Numbered from the stretch's first letter, positions 7,833 to 17,099 are shown. The stretch is DNA of 51,265 bases from Azospirillum sp. SYSU D00513 (GCF_017356015.1 NZ_JAFIQV010000047.1:1-51265); one strand, 5' to 3'. Numbers and translations are program-made. Notes: generated from the sequence alone by a model not told the origin.

Positions 7833-8744
7833 CTATGCCTTCTCCGCCTCGCGCACCAAGCCCTGCTCTTTGGCGCGATCCAGCAGGTGCTTTACTGACG
7901 AGCGACTCCACCGCAAGCCGCCACGGGGGGTGCGCTGTCCCATGCCCTGGAGTCGCCGCGCAATGCCGTCCAGCGTGATACCGGGCTCAGCACGCGCCAA
8001 CCCCGCCACCATCAACACAAGATCGTTGCTATCGACCCGCTTGGGAGCCGGACTGAGAACGTCTTGACGGACCAAGCCCGCTGCGGCCAGCCGGCGCACG
8101 GATCGGACCAGGCTGTTGGGCGTCCACGGCCTGCCGTCCCAGGGTCGGCTTCGGCCCTGCCCCTTCAGCGCGCGCACCACCTGGTCCCACGGTGCCGTCG
8201 GCCGTAGCGCCTCTACGGTCGGTAGGTAATCCTGGGCGTGCGCGATGACCAAATCGTCGCGGGCGGACTCGCGGCCCTGGTGCGCTTTCTCCAATGCCGC
8301 AGGGTCACGGCGACGCAGGCCGGGGTTGCCGGGCTCCTTTCCCTTTGCCACGGCGGCCTTGAGCCCAGCGATGGAGCGCTCGCGTATCAGCGCTCGCTCC
8401 AACTCGGCGGCGGCTCCCAGAACTTGGAGCGCGAAGCGGCCCTGCGGGCTGGTGGTATCGATCGGGTCGCCCAGTGACTTGAAGGCGATGCCGCGCTGCC
8501 CCAAGCCGTCGATCACCTCCAGCAGGTGGAACAGTGAACGCGCCAGACGGTCGATGCGCGCCACTACCAGTGTGTCGCCCTTACTGAGGCTGGCCAGTGC
8601 CTTCGCCAACACCGGGCGGTCACGATCACCACCGGAGGCATGCTCCTCGAAGATGATCGAGCAGCCTGCCTGCTTGAGAGCGAGCAGTTGCGAACCTGTG
8701 GACTGCTCTTCGGTCGAGACACGGGCGTAGGCGACGAGGGCCAT
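7833..8744 (-). CDS. Serine recombinase (resolvase/invertase family)
   Basis: 303 residues. The N-terminal resolvase domain starts ALVAYARVSTEEQS with the nucleophile Ser in RVST, then RPVLAKAL, LVVARIDRLARS and the FALQVLGAAAELERALIRER signature of resolvases. The C-terminal half (about 190-303) is longer than in Tn3 resolvases and contains two winged-helix-like stretches (DQVVRALKGQG..., then DGIARRLQGMGQRTPRGGLRW), matching the extended resolvase type found on alphaproteobacterial plasmids. ATG 8744 follows AGGA at workable spacing. A frame upstream of it is open but not protein-like. It probably resolves plasmid multimers or cointegrates; a res site may lie in the upstream 8745-8900 region. 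Confidence 0.9.
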   Translation of the reverse strand: MALVAYARVSTEEQSTGSQLLALKQAGCSIIFEEHASGGDRDRPVLAKALASLSKGDTLVVARIDRLARSLFHLLEVIDGLGQRGIAFKSLGDPIDTTSPQGRFALQVLGAAAELERALIRERSIAGLKAAVAKGKEPGNPGLRRRDPAALEKAHQGRESARDDLVIAHAQDYLPTVEALRPTAPWDQVVRALKGQGRSRPWDGRPWTPNSLVRSVRRLAAAGLVRQDVLSPAPKRVDSNDLVLMVAGLARAEPGITLDGIARRLQGMGQRTPRGGLRWSRSSVKHLLDRAKEQGLVREAEKA

Positions 8745-9179
8745 GGGATGTCCTATGGTTTTGGGAGGGCGAAACCTCCGCCAGCCCCCTTTGTACAGAA
8801 TGTGTGTTGGCTTTATCCACCCGGATGAACATGGACGCATTCTCCATCCGGGGCGCCGCCCTGCCCTGCCCGCTCACCCACCCATGCCCGAGGATCCTCA
8901 GGCACACCATGGGCAATGCACCTCGCGAGCAACGCTGGGCGCCCCAATCAGCCGCGAAAGATGGCGCGAAGCCTCGCCGATAACCGCCCTACCCTGCTGG
9001 CATCGTGCGGCAAAACCCCCGCCCCTCCGCCTGCATCCAGCACGACTAGAAAGCGGAATTTTCGGACAGCGGGCGACGGCGGGGAGGCGCCGGTTTTTTT
9101 GTTGCGGTCTCAGAACTGTTCATATTCTTTGGTATCATCTCTTCAGCCTCACGCGTCCTCCTGGCTCACGATAGCTCTC
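8745..9179. other. Intergenic region, no gene supported
   Basis: About 435 bp between the recombinase gene and the second IS5-type remnant. It should hold the recombinase promoter and possibly its crossover site. A GC-rich stretch followed by TTTTTTT near 9080-9105 may be a weak plus-strand terminator. No convincing coding region was found. Confidence 0.4.
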
Positions 9180-10110
9180 CGCAGGCCTGCCAATGCATTG
9201 CGTTGGCACAGAACCCCTTCATTAAATTCAATGACTTACGGTAAGCTGCTCGCCGACGCCTGGTGCACGGGATCTGGGCCACACCGACGAGCCCGCCCTC
9301 CAGGACCGGCCGCTGGTGGCTGCCCGGCCAGCCCCGCCACTGCGTCAGGTCATCGGGGACGTTGGCGCGTGATTCGCCCAAGGCTGGCGGTGCCATGGTT
9401 CCGGCAGGTATAGAGGCGTCCCGCTGAAGCTGAGAGCCAGATGCCGTACAAGGCCAATGAGCCCCGTCGTCACAAGATCCCGCGCGCCCGTCACCGGGAA
9501 GGTTTTTGGCAAGGGCAAGTGGCACCTGGAGAAACACGGCGGCACGGCACGCCGGACGTGGCGGAAGCTGCACTTGGCGGTCGATCCCGGCACCGGCGAG
9601 ATCCTCGCCTCGGCATTGACGAGCAACGAGGAGGGCGACGCCTCGCTGGTCGGTCCGCTGCTCGATCAGATCCCGCGCCCGATCGGCACGGTGCTGGCGG
9701 ACGGTTCCTACGACGGCGAACCCGTCTATCACTGCGTGACCTCCCACAGCTCCACTGCGGAGTTGATCATCCCGCCGCGCTCAAACGCGGTGCCGAGCGA
9801 TACAATCGCAAGCGCCCGCACACCGCGCGACCGCCACATCCAGCTGATCAATGAGCGTGGTCGGCTCGGATGGCAGCGGGCGGTTCAGTACGGCCGCCAA
9901 TCCTTGGGCGAGGTGGCGATGATGCGCTACAAGCAAGTGATCGGGCGCAGCCAGCTCGCTCGGACTCTGCCTGCCCAGAAGCTCGAGGCCGCCGTCGGCT
10001 GTAAGGTCATGAACATCATGACCAGCTTGGGCATGCCGGCTACCTTTAAGGTCACCTGATCAACGGCTGGTCTGCCGCGGACTGCACCCTCACGCCGATT
10101 TGTGCGCCAA
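9180..10110 (+). mobile_element. IS5-family (IS903-like) remnant
   Basis: The borders are approximate. They rest on the transposase remnant and on similar end sequences (GTTGGCACAGAACC near 9201 and the complement TTTGGCGCACAAATC near 10097). The interior lacks most of the transposase N-terminal half, so the element is not autonomous. Confidence 0.5.
9441..10059 (+). pseudogene. IS5-family (IS903-like) transposase, internal deletion
   Basis: The first ~18 codons from 9441 (MPYKANEPRRHKIPRARH) resemble the family N-terminus. The coding then jumps, in a different frame, to the middle of the catalytic domain: KVFGKGKWHLEKHG, TWRKLHLAVDPGTGEI, IGTVLADGSYDGEPVY with the second catalytic Asp, and then the C-terminal LINERGRLGWQRAVQYGRQSLGE region with the likely catalytic Glu. 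About 110 residues, including the first catalytic Asp region, are missing. It is not functional. Confidence 0.75.
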
Positions 10111-10554
10111 AGTCACCCTATAATGGTTGGGATTCGTACGTCCGTATCCTTGCGGCATCGGTTTTTTGCTATCATTAGCTTGTCGCCCGGAGGGGCGATA
10201 CTTTAGTTTCCATTTGGTGTTTTTTAAAAGTTATGTGATATGCATATAGTACACGAGAGGGCCGCCCCCTGGCCCCGGTTCCCCCTGGCCGGCTGCGCCG
10301 CGAAGGCACAAGGTACTGTGATACCGTTTTTTCCCTTCTTTCCCCGGGTTCTGGCCCTGAAATTCCGAAAACTTAGGATCTGCAGGGCTTTGGCGATGAT
10401 GCGATGTCATTGCTCCCACTAGTTTTGAGACGTGGCTGCTCCACGGCCATTCAACCGCGCTGCCAGGAGTGAAGCTACAGGACGAGTTTACTCAACGAGG
10501 CAAGTTCGTGCCGAAAACTTATCTTGTAAGCTTGTAGCCCCGGGGCCAACTATC
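10111..10554. other. Intergenic region, no gene supported
   Basis: About 440 bp with patches richer in A+T than the surroundings (10195-10255). It has a short hairpin CGCCC-GGA-GGGGCG-like near 10183 and a T-rich run near 10327. No coding region is convincing. Confidence 0.4.
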
Positions 10555-10791
10555 TCAAGTGCGTCGTGAGCGACGTCGATTGTCCCATTGCTCTGACACC
10601 GCGGAAACGAGGGTGTTCGCTTCGGAGATCGCAGACCGGTCGATGTGGTTAGCCCGCTTAGCTTCAGCCTGGTGGGCAACCCACTCAGCTTCTCGCCGCG
10701 TGGAGCACTCAGCGACCCACTGCCCGTCCGTTCCATAGACGGTCCACCAGCCTTCGTGGTCAGGACCTATCAAGGCAGGCGAACGGCGCAT
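10555..10791 (-). CDS. Hypothetical protein (78 aa)
   Basis: The 78-residue frame contains a natural-looking segment WWTVYGTDGQWVAECSTRRE followed by AEWVAHQAEAKRANH. This resembles small beta-strand plus helix proteins that place a DUF-like WxV...A..AxxxA motif, but no family is named with confidence. The Shine-Dalgarno sequence is weak. The last ~20 residues are Arg-rich and less convincing. Confidence 0.5.
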   Translation of the reverse strand: MRRSPALIGPDHEGWWTVYGTDGQWVAECSTRREAEWVAHQAEAKRANHIDRSAISEANTLVSAVSEQWDNRRRSRRT

Positions 10792-10990
10792 GATGCTTCA
10801 GAAGGGCAGTTACAACGACGCGGGCTTATACCAGACACCGTCTTGTCGCGTCACTACGCCGAATGTCGGTACTGTGGCACGCAAAACACGGCGCAATCAC
10901 CTAGCATCCGTGCCTCAGGAAAGGTCCTGTACAGCGCAAGCTCGACGGCTTGCTATGAGCCTGGATGCGAAACGCAAAGGCAATGATCTG

Positions 10991-11230
10991 ATGGCTCCTC
11001 CTTCCAACTCACCCCGTTTTTCCAAGCCGCATTTCAACCGACGCCCGCAAGCGAGCCCAGTGCAAGGTGGGGGCGCTCAGTCGCTTCGGATCAATGGTTC
11101 TGCCCAGCAGAAACAAACTCAGTGGCTTGTGCGGGCGACCGAAGCTGAACGCGCCGGTGATGCCGTCGAGGCCGAGATGTGCCGGCAGTATGCGGAGCAT
11201 TGGTTCCGGGTGTCTCGGGGACAGGAGTGA
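10991..11230 (+). CDS. DUF4167-like protein (79 aa)
   Basis: The N-terminus is basic and low-complexity (MAPPSNSPRFSKPHFNRRPQ). The C-terminal half, QWLVRATEAERAGDAVEAEM followed by CRQYAEHWFRV, matches the alphaproteobacterial DUF4167 pattern in which a repeat unit processes 'A..A...GD.V.AE...QHAEH..R'. The start at 10991 is preferred because the upstream open codons are not protein-like. Function is unknown; the family is often found as an RNA- or nucleoid-linked small protein, but that link is not shown here. Confidence 0.65.
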   Translation: MAPPSNSPRFSKPHFNRRPQASPVQGGGAQSLRINGSAQQKQTQWLVRATEAERAGDAVEAEMCRQYAEHWFRVSRGQE

Positions 11231-11362
11231 CGCCTCCAACCAAGCCTTGTGCCAGTTGCGCCATATCCTCCCCCAACGTTTTGCTGACGAAACGACCCTA
11301 CGCGAGTAAGCTTGGCGCAGGCGTTGGGCCGGTCACAGATGGCGCAAGGGAGTGCCTCGGCA

Positions 11363-11659
11363 ATGGCGGTGTTCGAACTCACGGACGTTGGCGAGCAGTT
11401 TGTGCTTCCCGGTGCAGAACGCCGGACCTTTCCCGGCCTGCCCTATGCGATCGAGCCCAACGGGCAGCTGGCGCTCCACTTCTACGACCCGCCGCCGAAG
11501 CCGGAGCCCGTCGCAGTCGCGCCCAGCTTCTTGGTCCATCTCAGACACGAGCATCAGCCGACAACGACGGCTGAGCCTGGCACCCGCGGCGCTCACTTCC
11601 CCGACGTGACCCTTGAAGCCGCCGAGGCCTTTCGTGCTTTCCTGAGCGTTGGCCGGTAA
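11363..11659 (+). CDS. Hypothetical protein (98 aa)
   Basis: The 98-residue frame begins MAVFELTDVGEQFVLPGAER and has a proline-rich middle (YDPPPKPEPVAVAP). ATG 11363 lies about 10 bases after AAGGGAG; ATG 11339 in the same frame is an alternative. No family was recognised. Codon use matches the neighbouring genes. Confidence 0.55.
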   Translation: MAVFELTDVGEQFVLPGAERRTFPGLPYAIEPNGQLALHFYDPPPKPEPVAVAPSFLVHLRHEHQPTTTAEPGTRGAHFPDVTLEAAEAFRAFLSVGR

Positions 11660-11860
11660 GGCAGGGCCGCATTCGGCGTTGAAGCCTCCCTGTGCCCTTC
11701 CGGCGCACTCGCGACCAGCGTACACTGAGCAGGCATAGCCAAACCCCGATCGTCGTGCACCGGCTGCGTGGTCCGTCGCTGGAAATCCTCACTCGCGTCC
11801 GTCGTGGGCCGGAGGCCTTTAGGCATTCCGCCGGACGCTGTGTACAGAAGGTCATTCAGC

Positions 11861-12208
11861 ATGATCCTGTGTAGCCCTGCTGCGGTTTCCGCTCTTGCAA
11901 TCGGTCTGGTGCTGACGATCCCAGTGAACGGCAGCCCGCAGAGTGGTTTGGGGCTTCACCGACATGCTCAGGAGAAGCCCGCTCCCGAGTTACCTGAAAT
12001 CCTAGCCGATAAAGCCGAGGCCTACATTCTGGAGGCGGTGAAACGCGCCATAGAGCTTGCTACTTCCCTTGGAGCGGCAGTGCCCTATGAGCTGCCGGAG
12101 GAATTGCCGAACGGTGATATCATCATACGACGCAAGCACCCCCTCCAACCAGAGGAGCCCGCACCGGGGCCAAGGCCGAACAATGCACCGGGGATCACCG
12201 ACCTGTGA
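11861..12208 (+). CDS. Small exported hypothetical protein (115 aa)
   Basis: It starts at ATG 11861 after AGAAGG. The N-terminus (MILCSPAAVSALAIGLVLTI) is a likely signal sequence or membrane anchor, cleaved around PVNGSPQ. The mature part has one predicted helix (EILADKAEAYILEAVKRAIELATS) and a proline-rich C-terminus. It is probably periplasmic. No family was recognised. Confidence 0.6.
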   Translation: MILCSPAAVSALAIGLVLTIPVNGSPQSGLGLHRHAQEKPAPELPEILADKAEAYILEAVKRAIELATSLGAAVPYELPEELPNGDIIIRRKHPLQPEEPAPGPRPNNAPGITDL

Positions 12209-12389
12209 GCTGCGCATGAGCCGTTGTGAGTTTCCCGAGCGTCGCCCGGTAGGGTAGGGCGGGTGCGAACTCTGCCCCCTCCCCTGCCCTACCCGCGTGC
12301 ATTTGCTCGCCATCGTTAACACGATGTTCATTGTTGTCGGCTCAGGCTCCGCCCCTAAACAAGGCAACATCGCTCTCGGAGTTCACAGG

Positions 12390-12854
12390 ATGCCCAAGGG
12401 TATTCGGAAGGCCACTCTCACTGATGGCGAGGCCGCTAGCCCGAGTGCGGTCGATGTCCATGTGGGGGGGCGCATTCGTCTGCGCCGCACCCTGATGGGC
12501 ATCACCCAGACCCAGCTCGCCGTGTCCGTCGGGCTGACCTTCCAGCAGGTTCAGAAGTACGAGAAGGGCTGGAACCGGGTTTCGGCCTCAAAGCTGTGGC
12601 AGTTCAGCAAGGCGCTCGATGTGCCAATCTCGTTCTTCTTCGACAACCTCTCCCCCGACGGACAGACCGTGGTGGCACCGTCGTCCCCACATGAATCTCG
12701 GCCTGAGGATTACGACCTGTTGTACAAGCGTGAGACGCTGGAGCTTGCTAAGGCCTACCATAAGATCGTATCTCCCGAGGCCCGGAGAGCGATGTTCGAC
12801 ATGTTCAAGGCTGTTGCCAATTCGATGGACCGGGCCAACACCGGCGACGCTTGA
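12390..12854 (+). CDS. XRE-family helix-turn-helix regulator
   Basis: 154 residues. An HTH_3 domain spans about residues 25-85: VGGRIRLRRTLMGITQTQLA, then GLTFQQVQKYEKGWNRVSASKLWQFSKALDVPISFFF. This is the pattern of alphaproteobacterial XRE regulators with a short C-terminal tail of the ClgR/SinR-like kind. ATG 12390 follows GGAG at 9 bases. It is probably a local transcription factor; its target is not known. Confidence 0.88.
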   Translation: MPKGIRKATLTDGEAASPSAVDVHVGGRIRLRRTLMGITQTQLAVSVGLTFQQVQKYEKGWNRVSASKLWQFSKALDVPISFFFDNLSPDGQTVVAPSSPHESRPEDYDLLYKRETLELAKAYHKIVSPEARRAMFDMFKAVANSMDRANTGDA

Positions 12855-12892
12855 TCGCACAGGTTCGTTCTAGCGTCTGAAGGGTCGCTCGC

Positions 12893-13210
12893 TTGCTTAC
12901 TGAGAAGACCGGATCGGAGCTACCTAACAGACCTGCTGCGCCGGACCCCAGTGCCTGGGTGGTTCGCACGGTGAATCTCTCCAGCCGACGCACCAGCGTC
13001 AAGTTGGAGGCGATCTTCTGGATTGCGCTAGAGGGCGTGGCGGCCGAGTTGGGTACCAGCTGGCGCAGTCTTGTTGCACGCATCGCAACCGAGACAGAAG
13101 CCGCCGATCCCGCCCTCCCTCTCAGCCGGGCAATTCGCGTCTGGCTGATTCAGAGGCTGCAAAGTCGTCTTCACCAGGCAGAAGCTCCAAAACCCGGCGG
13201 CACGCCCTAG
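12893..13210 (+). CDS. Ribbon-helix-helix protein (RHH_4-like)
   Basis: 105 residues from a TTG start with AGGG upstream; no in-frame ATG is available. The core WVVRTVNLSSRRTSVKLEAI followed by FWIALEGVAAELGTSWRSLVARI matches the alphaproteobacterial RHH_4 pattern (R.V.L..RRTS..LE..FW..L..IA...G.S...LV..I). It is a likely DNA-binding regulator. Its stop codon overlaps by 4 bp the end of the convergent gene on the other strand. Confidence 0.75.
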   Translation: MLTEKTGSELPNRPAAPDPSAWVVRTVNLSSRRTSVKLEAIFWIALEGVAAELGTSWRSLVARIATETEAADPALPLSRAIRVWLIQRLQSRLHQAEAPKPGGTP

Positions 13211-13812
13211 CCTCGAACGTCATCTGCTGTGGTGATGCGGAGGTCAAGGTCGGGTATTTCCGCGCTCGCGCTCGTGCCGAGCGGATGGCCTACGGTCACC
13301 AGCACTTGCACACCGTCCAAAGGAATGACTGAGACCTGTTGGCGGACGATCATGCGCGGGTCGGCAATTCCGCGGTCCGTATAGGACATCGAGAGAATGT
13401 CGGTCCGCCCTTCGAGCATCGGGATCGCATATTTCTCGACCATGTCCCCTGCTCTGCCATCGAACTTCGACAACATCGAGGAGCCGATCACGTCGAAGCG
13501 GCAGGACGCAAAGAGCCTCTCCAGAGGAGATGACACGGTGTGAACGATCATTCCCGGCGTGTAGAGGGCTGACATCTGCCCGGTAGCTTGCACCAACGCC
13601 TTGATGCCAAGGAAAGTCGGATGGCTCTTGAAGTGACCTGTCATCAGGTCTCTTAGCGTCGCCTGGGCTGCAGTATCCGGCAGGTCTGTGGCCTGCTCCC
13701 ACCGCTGCACCATCTCAGGGGCAACCTGGATCATAGAGGCGAATTCCGCGGCTGTGAGCCCGTGAAGCTTTCGCACGCAGCGCACGAGGTTAGACCATTC
13801 AAGCGTCTGCAT
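13207..13812 (-). CDS. Helix-turn-helix protein with unknown C-terminal domain
   Basis: 201 residues from ATG 13812. Residues about 8-60 look like an XRE-type HTH (VRCVRKLHGLTAAEFASMIQ, then VAPEMVQRWEQATDLPDTA). The C-terminal ~130 residues include two segments suggestive of a ligand-sensing fold (FDVIGSSMLSKFDGRAGDMV and SVIPLDGVQVLVTVGHPLGT), but no family was recognised. It is convergent with the RHH gene and divergent from the membrane protein at 13970, which it may regulate. Confidence 0.6.
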   Translation of the reverse strand: MQTLEWSNLVRCVRKLHGLTAAEFASMIQVAPEMVQRWEQATDLPDTAAQATLRDLMTGHFKSHPTFLGIKALVQATGQMSALYTPGMIVHTVSSPLERLFASCRFDVIGSSMLSKFDGRAGDMVEKYAIPMLEGRTDILSMSYTDRGIADPRMIVRQQVSVIPLDGVQVLVTVGHPLGTSASAEIPDLDLRITTADDVRG

Positions 13813-13969
13813 CACAACGCCCCAGGTGTCTCCAAAAGCCGGTAGCCGGCTCGCTGTCCAGCGGCGGCCTCCTGCGAGTTTCTCACCAACTCTGGGCAGG
13901 AGCAATTGGCCATGACGGAATGCATCTTTGGCAGCGAAATGCACCTCTTGCGCCGTCTAGAATGGACAG

Positions 13970-14830
13970 ATGAGACACATTCTTCGCGCCCTCGCCTTCT
14001 CGCTCGCGCTGATCCTTGCGATCCCAGCAACGGCCGTTGGCGTGGTCGTCGGCATCATCGCCGCTCTGCCGCTGATCGCGGACTTCGTCCCGCTTAAGGT
14101 GGACCGTCTACTCCTGACCGACGGCGTTCGCCAGGTCGAGCTGCAGGGCATGGCCCATCTCGCCTCCCCTTCCTTCTATGCGGAGATCCGGAACCACGTC
14201 GCCCGCCGGCGCTCGGAAGGCTGGATGGTCTTCTATGAGGAGATCCAGGAGGAGCCAGGTCAGCAGTCAGCTGGCATGTCGGAGGTTCTCGGTCGCCTCG
14301 GTACGGAGTGGCCCCCCTCCCCTTCCGTCCAGCAGCAGCACCCTTACGAGGTCATGGCGCCCATCCTTGATGACGGCCTGGTCCTCCAGAACAATGCGAC
14401 CCTGCTCGGCCCACCTGGGCCGGATGTCCGCAACGTCGATGTCACTATGTCCCAGCTGTTGGCCGCCCTCCCCTCCCCTACCGCCTCACGAACCGGTGCC
14501 CCGTCCAGATCCGACCAGGGAGCCGCGATCGATCTGATCGAGGCGCGGCAGATGTTCGATGAGATGCCTGGTTGGGCTCAGGATCGCGTCAAGGCGGCCC
14601 TGCAGATCGTCCTGGCAGTATCGGCCTCCGGTGAGTATGCGCAGCAGATCCTGCCGTCAGCGATCACATCCATGCGTGAGGAGATGGTAGCAAAGGCGAT
14701 TGAGGCTGAGGAAGATCGAAACATCCTGGTCCTCTATGGTCAGGTGCACGTTAACGAGGTTGTAGGGCGCTTGATAAGACATGGTGCACCGTGGCGGCTC
14801 AAGTCCGTAGGTAGGCTTGCAGCATTCTGA
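13970..14830 (+). CDS. Membrane-anchored TraB/PrgY/GumN-like protein
   Basis: 286 residues. One N-terminal hydrophobic segment (about 5-40) anchors the protein. The lumen/periplasm-side part has VELQGMAHLASPSFYAEI followed by GWMVFYEEIQEE near the start and ILVLYGQVHVNEVVGRLI near the end. These resemble the G.xH...S..FY and G..H..GV..L motifs of the TraB/PrgY/GumN metalloprotease-like family, with glutamates EE as possible metal ligands. The family's biochemical role is not settled. The match is by motif only, and the middle ~100 residues are unrecognised. Confidence 0.55.
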   Translation: MRHILRALAFSLALILAIPATAVGVVVGIIAALPLIADFVPLKVDRLLLTDGVRQVELQGMAHLASPSFYAEIRNHVARRRSEGWMVFYEEIQEEPGQQSAGMSEVLGRLGTEWPPSPSVQQQHPYEVMAPILDDGLVLQNNATLLGPPGPDVRNVDVTMSQLLAALPSPTASRTGAPSRSDQGAAIDLIEARQMFDEMPGWAQDRVKAALQIVLAVSASGEYAQQILPSAITSMREEMVAKAIEAEEDRNILVLYGQVHVNEVVGRLIRHGAPWRLKSVGRLAAF

Positions 14831-14925
14831 TCGTGCCTCCTCACAGGCTCATATCGCGCCGACGTCGTCCCCGTTAGCTTCGGTGTCAAGCTAGCGCCCG
14901 GTACATTATCAACAACGGTGCGGGG

Positions 14926-14965
14926 GTGACGATCTACGTCACGTGACAGTGACGCTTTTCGTCAC
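14926..14965. promoter_or_regulatory. Tandem operator upstream of parA
   Basis: Two identical inverted repeats, GTGACG-N5-CGTCAC, lie at 14926-14942 and 14949-14965, 23 bp apart, with GTGACA between them. They precede the parA start by about 70 bp. ParA here has an N-terminal helix-turn-helix, and such ParAs commonly bind their own promoter, so these are likely autoregulatory operators. The second repeat could alternatively be a short hairpin. Confidence 0.75.
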
Positions 14966-15036
14966 TCCGGTTCTTGACGCTTAAAGCTGGCTCTGGCAGC
15001 ATCCTCCGAAATCGAACGGCTCTCACGGAGGGTGAA

Positions 15037-16101
15037 TTGACTCATTCTGAATTTACCGGCGAAGCAATGAAGGCGTTTCGCGAAGCGAATACGTTCGGTC
15101 AAGAGGAGTTCGCCCTCTGGCTCAATGAACAGATAGGAAGAAAATACGATCGAAACCGGATCTCACGGTGGGAGAACGGAAACGAGTCGATTCCTGCTAA
15201 CGTGAAGCTTTTTCTTTTAGATAAGGCATCGATCGCACCCCGTGGCACTTCAATTCCTGCTCCAGTTCTCATTAGAACGGACGGCGATAAGGCTAGAGCT
15301 GCCACCAAGCTTGCTGTCGTCAATCAAAAAGGAGGTGTCGGGAAGACAACATGCACGGTCAACCTTGGCTATCTCCTTGCAAGTAAGGGTTTGAGGGTCC
15401 TAGTCGTCGATGCAGATGCACAGGCGAACGCAACGGCTTATTTAGGGGCTGATGGATATGCTCTCGATCAAGAGGAGCGCACTCTTTATCACGTGATTCT
15501 GAAAGACAAACCTACGGCCGACTCAATCATCCGTGTGTGCGACGGCTTATTCGGATTGCTTCCTTCCAGTCTTCGGTTATCTCAGGCCGACGCGGAGTTG
15601 GCAGCCGATCCGAACAGCAATTTGCTTCTTCGCGAGAAGCTCAATGAAGTCGAAGGCGAGTATGACATCATCATTATTGATTGCCCTCCTAACCTTGGGC
15701 ACGTGACAATCAACGCGCTTAATTGCAGCGATTATGTCTTGGTGCCGGTTCAGACTGAGCCAATGGCAGCTCTGGGCATCCCTATGCTTCATGACACGCT
15801 GTCCAAAGTCAAACGGCGCGTCAATCCTAAAGTCGAGATTTTGGGAATTCTGCCAACAATGTTTGCAGCTAGCCATTCTGTGGACCAAGTGGTTCTTGGA
15901 CAGATCAAAGAGCTTTGGGGAGATAGAGCCAGGATCTTCACGCCAATTCCTTCGTCAACGCTGTACCCGCAGAGTTCATATGCTGGACAACCAACCTTGA
16001 TGGGGGAGCCTAAGGCAGCGGGAGCCGGGAGCTATCATGAAGTTTCCGACGCTTTGATTGCCTTGATGAACGAGCAGCGCCAGGGTGCTGCAAATGTCTA
16101 A
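15037..16101 (+). CDS. parA: Partition ATPase ParA with N-terminal HTH
   Basis: About 354 residues from TTG 15037, preceded by GGAGGG at 5-bp spacing. A second TTG at 14974 in frame lacks such a site. Residues about 10-60 form an XRE-like HTH (EFALWLNEQIGRKYDRNRIS, then RWENG). The ATPase has the deviant Walker A KGGVGKTT, the Walker A' VVDADAQAN, and Walker B DIIIIDCPPNLG. It is the motor of plasmid segregation and probable repressor of its own operon. Codon usage is clearly more A+T-rich than in the flanking genes, suggesting a separate origin of this module. The stop overlaps parB by 8 bp. Confidence 0.95.
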   Translation: MTHSEFTGEAMKAFREANTFGQEEFALWLNEQIGRKYDRNRISRWENGNESIPANVKLFLLDKASIAPRGTSIPAPVLIRTDGDKARAATKLAVVNQKGGVGKTTCTVNLGYLLASKGLRVLVVDADAQANATAYLGADGYALDQEERTLYHVILKDKPTADSIIRVCDGLFGLLPSSLRLSQADAELAADPNSNLLLREKLNEVEGEYDIIIIDCPPNLGHVTINALNCSDYVLVPVQTEPMAALGIPMLHDTLSKVKRRVNPKVEILGILPTMFAASHSVDQVVLGQIKELWGDRARIFTPIPSSTLYPQSSYAGQPTLMGEPKAAGAGSYHEVSDALIALMNEQRQGAANV

Positions 16102-17029
16102 GAAGGGCTTTATGGCGCGCGGCAGCAACATGCTTGCAAATGCAGTGACTGGGGCAGCTCAGGCGAATGTGCATGACCCTCGGTTCAAGGTTTCACAGGA
16201 CCATCCTCAAGTCATTGAAATCGACGTTGATCAGGTTGACCCCAACCCTGACCAGCCGAGGCAATTCTTTGATGACGCAAAGCTAAAGGGTCTTGCTGAT
16301 TCCATTTCCGAGTTTGGCTTGCGCCAGCCAATCGGTGTAACGGAGGGATCGCCTGGCCGTTACGTTCTTGTCTGGGGTGAGCGCCGCCTCCGGGCTTCGA
16401 AGATTGCGGGTTTGGAGACCATTTTTGCGATCCTTGTCAAAGACAAGGATTCACCCGAACTGGCGTTGATTGAGAACCTCCAGCGTGAAGATCTTGATCC
16501 ATTTGAGATAGCAAATGGGCTCATGAGGCTCTCAGAACAGCATAAATATGGGCTTGAGAAGATCGCCTCCTCAACTCAACTCTCTCGCTCCGAGGCAGCG
16601 CGCCTGCTGTCTCTACTGCAGCTTCCCCATACCATTATCCAAGAGTATCCGCACTATCGGCAACAGGCCGGAAAATCAATGCTGTTTGAACTCGTTGACG
16701 AAACCAACAATGATACTCGCCTTGAATTATGGAACCTCATCAAAGAGGGTGTCACGGTGAAGGGCCTTCGAGAGGCTCGCAAACGTATTGGCAGCAGAGG
16801 CGAGATTCCTCCTGATAGCGGACTGAGCGATAAACTCCCCGCAGGCCCTATAACACCTGATCAATCGCGTCGCCCACACCCGGTACCTGTCAAAATCATA
16901 CGCGCAAGCGTCGCAAAGCTTATGAAGAGTTTCGACGAGCTAGGAGAGGATCTAGCGTCGATCGATGATCAACAAAGGGAGGATCTCCGGGCTTTGCGTG
17001 AGCGCATCAACGGAATACTGCGCGATTAG
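16094..17029 (+). CDS. parB: Partition protein ParB
   Basis: 311 residues from ATG 16094, overlapping the parA stop. The ParB/Sulfiredoxin-fold N-domain (residues about 38-140) has IDVDQVDPNPDQPRQFFDD, GLRQPIGV, VWGERRLRASKIAG and LIENLQREDLDPFEIANG; the GERR and ENLQRE motifs are the CTP-binding signatures. A helix-turn-helix (about 165-195, KIASSTQLSRSEAARLLSLL) follows. Like parA it is A+T-richer than its neighbours. The four palindromes 70-290 bp downstream are its expected binding sites. Confidence 0.95.
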   Translation: MSKKGFMARGSNMLANAVTGAAQANVHDPRFKVSQDHPQVIEIDVDQVDPNPDQPRQFFDDAKLKGLADSISEFGLRQPIGVTEGSPGRYVLVWGERRLRASKIAGLETIFAILVKDKDSPELALIENLQREDLDPFEIANGLMRLSEQHKYGLEKIASSTQLSRSEAARLLSLLQLPHTIIQEYPHYRQQAGKSMLFELVDETNNDTRLELWNLIKEGVTVKGLREARKRIGSRGEIPPDSGLSDKLPAGPITPDQSRRPHPVPVKIIRASVAKLMKSFDELGEDLASIDDQQREDLRALRERINGILRD

Positions 17030-17099
17030 CGCTCCGTCGTCGGGTCATGTTCGTGCGGCTTCGTCTGGATCGTAGCTCAGACCTAATGAGCGTTGCTCG

